A stretch of 64,000 nt of DNA, from NCBI GenBank assembly GCA_039105265.1, contig JAPFFF010000037.1, positions 682,001-746,000 on the forward strand. Reading direction: 5' to 3'. The DNA comes from Tritrichomonas musculus (Eukaryota > Parabasalia > Tritrichomonadida > Tritrichomonadidae). The notes under the pieces are model-generated. The model had not been told where the DNA came from. It made no database searches and was given only the letters and a program-made list of their open reading frames with translations. Below, piece after piece: positions 58,474 through 64,000 of the stretch. Positions within the stretch are counted from its first letter, which is position 1; each line of letters begins with the position of its first letter. The translations under genes were made by a program, and so were the position numbers.

Positions 58474-60054
58474 ATGCCTGTTCGTCCTGCTGCTACAGTA
58501 CGTAAAACTATTTCTTCAAAGAGCGGAGGTGGAAAGAACGTAGGCAAATCAGGTCAACAAAGATCCGGTGGTGGTCAAGCGAATAACGCAACTAACGCAA
58601 ATCAAATCTTGAAAAATAGGACTAATATGACCACTCCACAATCAGATATGCCACAAGGTATTGGCCTTCAACGTTCCATTTCTTCCGCTTATTCGCCTTA
58701 CGAGTATAAATCAATTGAAGAACTTCCACCATTAAATTCAGTTTCAGAAGATAAGTTTAATGACCTTTTACGACAAAAACTCGAACAATGTTGCAGAATC
58801 TGTAATTTTGCAGATCCAATGGCAGATCTCAAAAGTAAAAATTTCAAAACAAATTATTTACGTGAAATTCTTGATCATATTTCACAGCCAAAGTTCTTCA
58901 AACTTATAGAACCTGATACTTTTGAATATTTTTTCGCCATGGTTAAATGCAATATTATTAGAGCAATGCCACCAATTCCAGAACTTGCAAAAATGCCTAT
59001 TATTGGTGATGATGTTAACGATACTATTTACGAATCCGCATGGCCGCATCTCGAAATTATTTATCAAATTTTCCAAAAATTTCTCGAATCTAATCAAATG
59101 GAGCCGCCTCAATTTATACAATATATAGACGCTAAATTTATTCACCAGTTTTTAATGCTTTTTAACACATCTGATCAAAGAGAAAGGTTTGCACTTAAGA
59201 TGGTACTTCACAAATTATATTTGCGTTTTTTCCAGCAAAGACAACTTATTCGGCAAGCTATACAGCATGTATTCTATACCTATATATATGAAACACGTTA
59301 TTTTTGCGGAGTTAATGAATTGCTCGAAATCATGTATTCAATTATTAATGGTTATGCTGTTCCATTAAAGCAAGAACATAAAGAATTTTTGATCAAAATA
59401 TTATTACCCTTATACACATCAAATTATTTACATATTTTTCAAATCAATTTACTTAATTGTGTGCACCAATATATGCAAAAAGATCACCAATTAATAACTG
59501 TTATTATTAAATCACTTCTCAATTTTTGGCCTGTTTCTTGTTCTATGAAAGAAATATGCTTCATTAATCATGTTGGCAGAATTCTTGAACTTATTACTGA
59601 CGACCAATTTGTTGAACTAATGGAACCTCTCTTCCATAAAATTGGCAAATGCATTACATCTAATAATTTCCAAGTTTGCGAAGTTAGCATGCTTCTATGG
59701 AAAAATGATAAATTTATTCAAATGACAATTTCTCATTCAGATAAACTTTTCCCAATTATTTGTCCTTATCTTTATAAAACAGGAACTAGTCATTGGAATA
59801 CTTCTATCAAAAATTTAGCAGTGTCAGTTATTAGAATTTTTATGGAATTATCAAGAGATGTATTTGAAGCTTTCAGCAGATCGATGAAAGCACAAGAACA
59901 GAATGAATTACAGAAGCTTATTAACGAGAAAAGTTATTGGATGATGGTTATTAACGCTGGTGTGTCTACAGATAGTAATATTAATGTTAGTGAAAAAGAA
60001 TCGGAATTGAATGGTATTTTCCCTGAGTTAAAGCAAACTAAAGGTGGTAGATAA
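58474..60054 (+). CDS. PP2A regulatory subunit B' (B56 family)
   Basis: A 526-residue protein. A Gly/Ser/Asn-rich, basic N-terminus (about 1-70) precedes the B56 HEAT-like fold (about 75-500). Family landmarks are present: WPHLEIIYQIFQKFLES, DQRERFALKMVLHKLY, FYTYIYETRYFCGVNELLEIMYSIINGYAVPLKQEHKEFL, FWPVSCSMKEICFINHVGRIL, and HWNTSIKNLAVSVIRIFMELS. B56 subunits bind the PP2A A/C core and choose substrates, commonly through LxxIxE motifs, acting in mitosis and signalling. The HEYxxR-like groove residues were not checked one by one. Length and order are as in other eukaryotes. Confidence 0.93.
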   Translation: MPVRPAATVRKTISSKSGGGKNVGKSGQQRSGGGQANNATNANQILKNRTNMTTPQSDMPQGIGLQRSISSAYSPYEYKSIEELPPLNSVSEDKFNDLLRQKLEQCCRICNFADPMADLKSKNFKTNYLREILDHISQPKFFKLIEPDTFEYFFAMVKCNIIRAMPPIPELAKMPIIGDDVNDTIYESAWPHLEIIYQIFQKFLESNQMEPPQFIQYIDAKFIHQFLMLFNTSDQRERFALKMVLHKLYLRFFQQRQLIRQAIQHVFYTYIYETRYFCGVNELLEIMYSIINGYAVPLKQEHKEFLIKILLPLYTSNYLHIFQINLLNCVHQYMQKDHQLITVIIKSLLNFWPVSCSMKEICFINHVGRILELITDDQFVELMEPLFHKIGKCITSNNFQVCEVSMLLWKNDKFIQMTISHSDKLFPIICPYLYKTGTSHWNTSIKNLAVSVIRIFMELSRDVFEAFSRSMKAQEQNELQKLINEKSYWMMVINAGVSTDSNINVSEKESELNGIFPELKQTKGGR

Positions 60055-60409
60055 ATAGGTGCAAAATCCATGAAATAAAGTTTGTCATAATTTATGTAAA
60101 AAACATCATATCTTTTTTAAATTTATTTATTTATTTATGAGCAATTTGATCGATAATGATAAATTGCATTTATTTGGTTATTTATTTGATGTTGACTATC
60201 TATGGCTTTGACTTATATTTGAAAGATATTCATTTTAGATGGTTAACAATCTAGATTCTTTTTATAGGAAATTACTTGATCCTTTAACCATATCCATAAA
60301 TGATTGAACAAGAAGTTTAAAATATTCATAAATAACGGGAAAATAGCATAAATAATTTCTTAGATAAATATTTTATTAATAACAAAAGAAAAATGCGTAA
60401 AACAAATCA
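60055..60409. other. Convergent spacer, nothing recognised
   Basis: AT-rich DNA between the B56 gene and the convergent small unknown gene. Only a TTTA repeat (about 60121-60138) is visible. Confidence 0.5.
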
Positions 60410-60973
60410 CTAAACTTCTCCCATCTGCATTAACTTGTCAAAATATGTAAATAATGTTGGTTGTAATTCCTTCTTTGGAGGTTGCATTACCATATCGAAA
60501 AATGAAGGTTTATTTTCTGGAGGTGGTTGTTTTTGTGGTAAACTTTTCATAGAAGATCGAATATCTTGTAAATCTTTTGGTGCATCCCATAATGCTCCTC
60601 CTTTTGGAGGATTCTGAGCAACGTCTTCTTGATTATTTTCAGTGATATCGTTAGGCATTGGATCTGTAGACATTGTAGAAAGTTGTGGGCGGTTTTTTTG
60701 GGAGATTTGCTCTGGCTCTGTTGAAACTTCTTTATAAATTGGTTTGTTGAGTTTTTGTGGTTCTTTTTTAGCTGATGTAGGTCTAGAATTGGTTTTTTTC
60801 TGAGGGTTTTTTTGAGGTTTTACATCAGGTTGGTTTAATTCTGGATTATCAAGAGGAATTAATTTCTTCTTTTGTATTGATTGACGAGTACTTGTTGACC
60901 CGTGTGAAGAAGAAAGTCCTGAGCGTCTTCCCTCTTCAACTTGTTCCTTTAGAATATTAACATAGTCAGCCAT
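60410..60973 (-). CDS. Small Pro/Gln/Lys-rich protein of unknown function
   Basis: A 187-residue protein that I do not recognise. The first 18 residues (MADYVNILKEQVEEGRRS) could form a helix. The centre is Ser/Pro/Gln/Lys-rich and likely disordered (HGSTSTRQS, KPQKNPQKKTNSRPTSAKK). Three short conserved-looking clusters follow: GGALWDAPKDLQDI, NKPSFFDMVMQPPKK and LFTYFDKLMQMGE. These resemble short linear binding motifs rather than a domain. No signal peptide or membrane span. The ATG at 60973 is the first in the frame. It is convergent with the B56 gene. Confidence 0.65.
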   Translation of the reverse strand: MADYVNILKEQVEEGRRSGLSSSHGSTSTRQSIQKKKLIPLDNPELNQPDVKPQKNPQKKTNSRPTSAKKEPQKLNKPIYKEVSTEPEQISQKNRPQLSTMSTDPMPNDITENNQEDVAQNPPKGGALWDAPKDLQDIRSSMKSLPQKQPPPENKPSFFDMVMQPPKKELQPTLFTYFDKLMQMGEV

Positions 60974-61255
60974 TTATATATAATAAGGATAATAATATTA
61001 AAACGTGCAAAAATTTCTGTTTATAAATGGCATACAAAACACGTTAAAATTTTAAGACTTTTTCAAAAAACATGTTTTTTGGAAACAATACTGAAATTAC
61101 GAAATAATGAATAAATATGGAAGAGCATGATATTTTCTTTTTCAAAATATGGCTTGTCAAAGCAAAAAATATTTTTTTTTAGACTTCACCTTGATCTCAA
61201 ACAAACCTTGTCAAAAATGAAACCATTATTTTAAGAACTTGCTTCATTTTATTAT

Positions 61256-61281
61256 ATACCAATATCATAAGATATTGGTAT
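61256..61281. repeat. Perfect 11-bp hairpin with ATAA loop
   Basis: ATACCAATATC and GATATTGGTAT are exact complements around a 4-base loop. It lies about 280 bp upstream of the small unknown gene's promoter side and 550 bp after the BspA-like stop. Function unknown. Confidence 0.65.
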
Positions 61282-61631
61282 CCTTTGAAGATAAAGTATG
61301 TTATTTACGGTAATGATGAGAAATTCCTCTCGTTCAAGATTAATGATGAGATTATTTTCTTATCTGAACCAACATTTATTATTTTCTTCTAACACATAGT
61401 TTTTTTATATGATAGAATTGAAACTATTTTATTGAATATGTTATTCAATTATATAAAGCTTATTCATTAATAATCATTATTTTCTAATTTCATCTTTTTT
61501 TCATATTTTTAATAAAGGCCAATTTAAAAGTACTTTCTTTTCATGTTTTTCTTTTCATCTTTTATAGTCAATAAATTAAAAAAAAAAAGTTATATCTAAT
61601 ATAATATTTTTAAAATACTTTTTTTCTCCTC

Positions 61632-61661
61632 AAGTTTAATTGGATGAAATCAATTAAACTT
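61632..61661. repeat. Perfect 11-bp hairpin with 8-base loop
   Basis: AAGTTTAATTG and CAATTAAACTT pair fully around GATGAAAT. It is about 150 bp after the stop of the BspA-like gene on the minus strand and could mark its 3' end. Confidence 0.6.
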
Positions 61662-61809
61662 AGATTAATCTTAAAAGTTAAGTACTAATTTGAATAAATA
61701 AAATGTTTATAGAAATGTGGAATCTTCTTTATACCTAAGTTGATATAATTTAAATAGTATTTACTCATAGTCAATTTTTAATATAATAATAAAATTAAAA
61801 ACAATTTAT

Positions 61810-62829
61810 CTATTCGTTATATTGAGGTTGCTTAATCATCCAATCTAGTACATTTTGCAAATTTTGGATTTGCAAAAGAATTTCATCATTTGGTTCTTGT
61901 AAAAATAATATCTTTTCTGTCTTTCCTTCACCTTTTACAAATGAGTTTTTCCTAATATACATATTGAAGTCAGGTGAAACGTTTAAAAATGCATCTTTGA
62001 GGATTGTCACGGAAATTTCATTTGCTAGAATTAATTTTTTTAAATTTTTAGCTCCTTTAAAGCATCCCATGCCAATCTTGGAAATGGGGCCTGAAAATGT
62101 AATTTCTGTTAAAGCAGTACTATCAAAAGCATGATGTAATATTTCTCTAAGTTGTGATCCTTCTTGAAAAGATACTGTTTTCAAGTTGTGACATCCGTAA
62201 AAAGCGTAATCTTTGATGATTTGAAGAGAAGGTGGCAAATTAATGCTCTCAATTGATGATTCCCTAAATGCTGAACAATTTATTTGTCTTAAATTTGAGT
62301 TTTCGGAAAAAGTTACTTTCTTTAGTGCGTGAACACGAAATGCAAAAATACCAATTGTAGAAACTGGTAAAGGAACTTCAAATGATTCGATATTTCTCTG
62401 ACAAAAAACTAGCGTTGATTTATCAGAACTGTAAATAGCGCCATTTTCAGTAATGAAATTTTGGCTCCCTTCTAAAATTTCAACTTTTTGTAGAGAAGGT
62501 GTCTCCACACACCATCCACGTCCTAATTTTAATAGTTTTGGTGGAAATGTAATTGTTTTAATAGACTTGCATATGGCAAAAGCTTGATCACCAAAAGCTT
62601 CAATTTCTGAATCTTCAGGAAAAGTAATTGATGTTATTGATGAATTATAGAATCCTCTCTTTCCAATTTTATAAATTGGATATTTTTCTCCTCCATATTC
62701 GATCGATTTTGGAATAATAATATTACCTGTAGCATTTTTTGATTCGATCACTTTAGCACTCGTTTCATACAATTTATAGTTTATATTATCTATAGAAATT
62801 TGCTTTGTATTTTTTGTAATCATATCCAT
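61810..62829 (-). CDS. BspA-like leucine-rich repeat protein without signal peptide
   Basis: A 339-residue protein when started at the first ATG (62829, MDMITKN); the frame itself opens at a TTG 30 bases earlier. It holds LRR_5 (BspA-type) repeats from about residue 35 to 290, with mixed spacing: ITFPEDSEIEAFGDQAF, INLPPSLQIIKDYAFYGCHNLKTVSF, ITFSGPISKIGMGCFKGAKNLKKL. Longer loops (GAIYSSDKSTLVFC) are typical of the bacterial BspA form. Both a signal peptide and a membrane span are lacking, so a cytosolic place is likely unless export is unconventional. The C-terminus is an Asn/Gln-rich helix. Confidence 0.83.
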   Translation of the reverse strand: MDMITKNTKQISIDNINYKLYETSAKVIESKNATGNIIIPKSIEYGGEKYPIYKIGKRGFYNSSITSITFPEDSEIEAFGDQAFAICKSIKTITFPPKLLKLGRGWCVETPSLQKVEILEGSQNFITENGAIYSSDKSTLVFCQRNIESFEVPLPVSTIGIFAFRVHALKKVTFSENSNLRQINCSAFRESSIESINLPPSLQIIKDYAFYGCHNLKTVSFQEGSQLREILHHAFDSTALTEITFSGPISKIGMGCFKGAKNLKKLILANEISVTILKDAFLNVSPDFNMYIRKNSFVKGEGKTEKILFLQEPNDEILLQIQNLQNVLDWMIKQPQYNE

Positions 62830-63434
62830 AAAGATTTTATTCAATAGTTTATATGACAAAGATTTTTTTGATCAACTTTTTCAAAAAAAGGTATACAAAC
62901 TCTTTTTATTCAATTTGTTGAAAGCAAAAAGTTAGTGATTTTGGGACTTACTAAAATGTTAATTGTATATTTCAAATCCTTATCATGTTTATAATTGTTT
63001 GATACCATTTATAACCTGTTTGGTTCATTATATAAGAAATCAGAAATTTTAATCTTTACTTTTTGAAAAATTAAAAAACTCTAGAAAAGTGGTTATTAAG
63101 GTACAAATCCAGTACGTTATTTTTTGAATAGGAGAACGTTTATTATTTGAATAGTTGCATATCTCTGAAAAAGTTTAAATTGACTAGGTTTGTTTTTGAC
63201 ACTTATTTTACAATTTAAATAAACATTATGACATGTTATATGAAATGGATGAAAATAATCGTTTTTTATTTAACATGTCATCATATTCTTTGAGAATGTC
63301 AAAAAAAATTGCGGTTACTAAACGTACTGGATTTGTACCTTAAAATATTATTTTTTAATTTTTGAACTTATAATTTTTTATATTATTATATTCGTTTGTT
63401 TATATAATAAAAATATATTTAATTAATTAAGACT
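62830..63434. other. Spacer carrying a short inverted-repeat element
   Basis: AT-rich spacer upstream of the BspA-like gene. Its main content is the 248-bp element at 63096-63343. The remainder shows only A/T runs. Confidence 0.55.
63096..63343. mobile_element. MITE-like DNA element with 23-bp perfect terminal inverted repeats
   Basis: The left end 63096-63118 (TTAAGGTACAAATCCAGTAC plus GTT) is the exact reverse complement of 63321-63343. Ends sit in TTAA on both sides, which fits either a TA duplication (mariner/Tc1 type, element 63099-63340) or a TTAA duplication (piggyBac type). It has no coding capacity. An inner 11-bp inverted repeat (ATGACATGTTA at 63228-63238 with TAACATGTCAT at 63271-63281) adds a stem. 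Family assignment needs other copies in the genome. It is a non-autonomous element moved by some other transposase, if it moves at all. Confidence 0.72.
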
Positions 63435-63560
63435 ATGTGGAGATACGAAAAATCAAAGAAGTTGTTTCAGTGTCAGAAAAGTGGGTTGACATTTGAATTA
63501 TATGGATGTAAAATGATGTATAAAATATGAAGATTGTTAATAGAAGATGGAACATTTGCA

Positions 63561-63980
63561 ATGGTTCAAAAATCTGCTCTGGCAGATGATGCCTTAAGTT
63601 TTATAGAAACTAAATCAAAAAATGGAATATTGAATGAAGAAATATCTGCACATCAAAAAGGAAGATGTCAATTTGAAGGTTTGCCATATAAAGAAATTGC
63701 AACTGAAGGAGCAATGTCTGATATAGGATTTACTGAAGATGAAGCCGTTTTCTGGCATGGAATTTATAAAAAATCAGATAATAAATTAAATTTAGTTTGT
63801 GAAAATACAGCAAAGGTGTGGGAAGAAAAACATGTAATCATAGATTCCAATCAACAAATACTAAATTGTACTTATTTTGTCGCTGCTTACAAGTGCATGA
63901 GTGTTATTCGTGATTCTTTTCATCAAATTTGGCGTAATTTGAAAGTCAAAATCCAGCTTGTATATTATGAAGGTGAATAA
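63561..63980 (+). CDS. Unrecognised reading frame, possibly decayed
   Basis: The frame from the ATG at 63561 gives about 139 residues, starting MVQKSALADD and ending in YYEGE. It has mixed composition unlike the low-complexity spacers, with FEGLPYKEIATEGAMSDIGF and VFWHGIY as the most protein-like parts. The same frame has protein-like sequence upstream (from about 63435, MWRYEKSKKLFQCQ), but it is interrupted between the two parts, so this may be the remains of a longer gene. No signal peptide or membrane span and no domain I can name. It lies about 200 bp after the inverted-repeat element. Confidence 0.35.
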   Translation: MVQKSALADDALSFIETKSKNGILNEEISAHQKGRCQFEGLPYKEIATEGAMSDIGFTEDEAVFWHGIYKKSDNKLNLVCENTAKVWEEKHVIIDSNQQILNCTYFVAAYKCMSVIRDSFHQIWRNLKVKIQLVYYEGE

Positions 63981-64000
63981 GGTGAAAAACAATTCAAAAA

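Larger units (their letters stand above)
60974..61809. other. Spacer with two strong hairpins
   Basis: AT-rich spacer between two minus-strand genes. It holds the perfect hairpins at 61256-61281 and 61632-61661, listed separately, and no reading frame of note. Confidence 0.55.

Noticed and set aside
62830-62859. Start of the third BspA-like protein at 62859
   Set aside because: The codon there is TTG; the first ATG in frame is at 62829.

Overview
The window looks like nuclear DNA of a parabasalid flagellate, most likely a trichomonad close to Tritrichomonas or Trichomonas. The reasons are very AT-rich spacers full of A/T runs, long uninterrupted coding regions (one of 9.6 kb), several BspA-like leucine-rich repeat proteins, trichomonad-style ankyrin proteins, an R2R3-type Myb, and giant axonemal proteins that imply a flagellum. 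The genus is an inference from gene content, not from a search. Genes lie on both strands in no operon order.

Layout. 1-2.6 kb: the 3' end of a Myb gene, a COMM-domain protein and a 3'(2'),5'-bisphosphate nucleotidase-like phosphatase. 2.9-8.7 kb: a 1956-residue protein built from ten copies of a domain I cannot assign, separated by Asn/Ser/Thr-rich tandem repeats. 9.1-18.8 kb: a HYDIN homologue. 19.4-25 kb: a macrodomain (PARG-like) protein with altered catalytic motifs, a BTB/discoidin-like protein and a Lys/Glu-rich coiled coil. 25.9-29.9 kb: an SGF29-like Tudor protein and a small atypical E2F with two DNA-binding folds. 30.6-38.9 kb: a membrane BspA-like protein, a protein kinase fused to BspA-like repeats (frame broken at an A-run), and an LRR protein with a degenerate PP2C-like end. 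A tRNA-Met(CAT) follows at 38.9 kb. 39.3-43.7 kb: beta-mannosidase, a tail-anchored acidic-repeat protein and a chromodomain-like protein. 44-48.9 kb: an AK9-like multi-adenylate-kinase protein. 50.7-57.4 kb: three ankyrin proteins, two of them head-to-head with 9 bp between start codons. 58.5-60.1 kb: a PP2A B56 subunit. 60.4-64 kb: a small unknown protein, a third BspA-like protein, a short terminal-inverted-repeat element and an unrecognised reading frame.

How the genes relate. HYDIN and the AK9-like protein both belong to axoneme biology. Myb, E2F, SGF29-like and chromodomain-like proteins are nuclear regulators. The BspA-like and ankyrin proteins are members of the expanded trichomonad families. 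The kinase, PP2A B56 subunit, LRR/PP2C protein and phosphatase represent signalling and turnover. No CRISPR array, operon or recognisable viral element was seen.

Most worth a second look: the ten-copy unknown domain protein; the macrodomain protein with QEA instead of QEE; the shared T-rich insertion that cuts the last ankyrin repeat of both head-to-head genes; the kinase-BspA fusion; and the 248-bp element with 23-bp perfect inverted ends.
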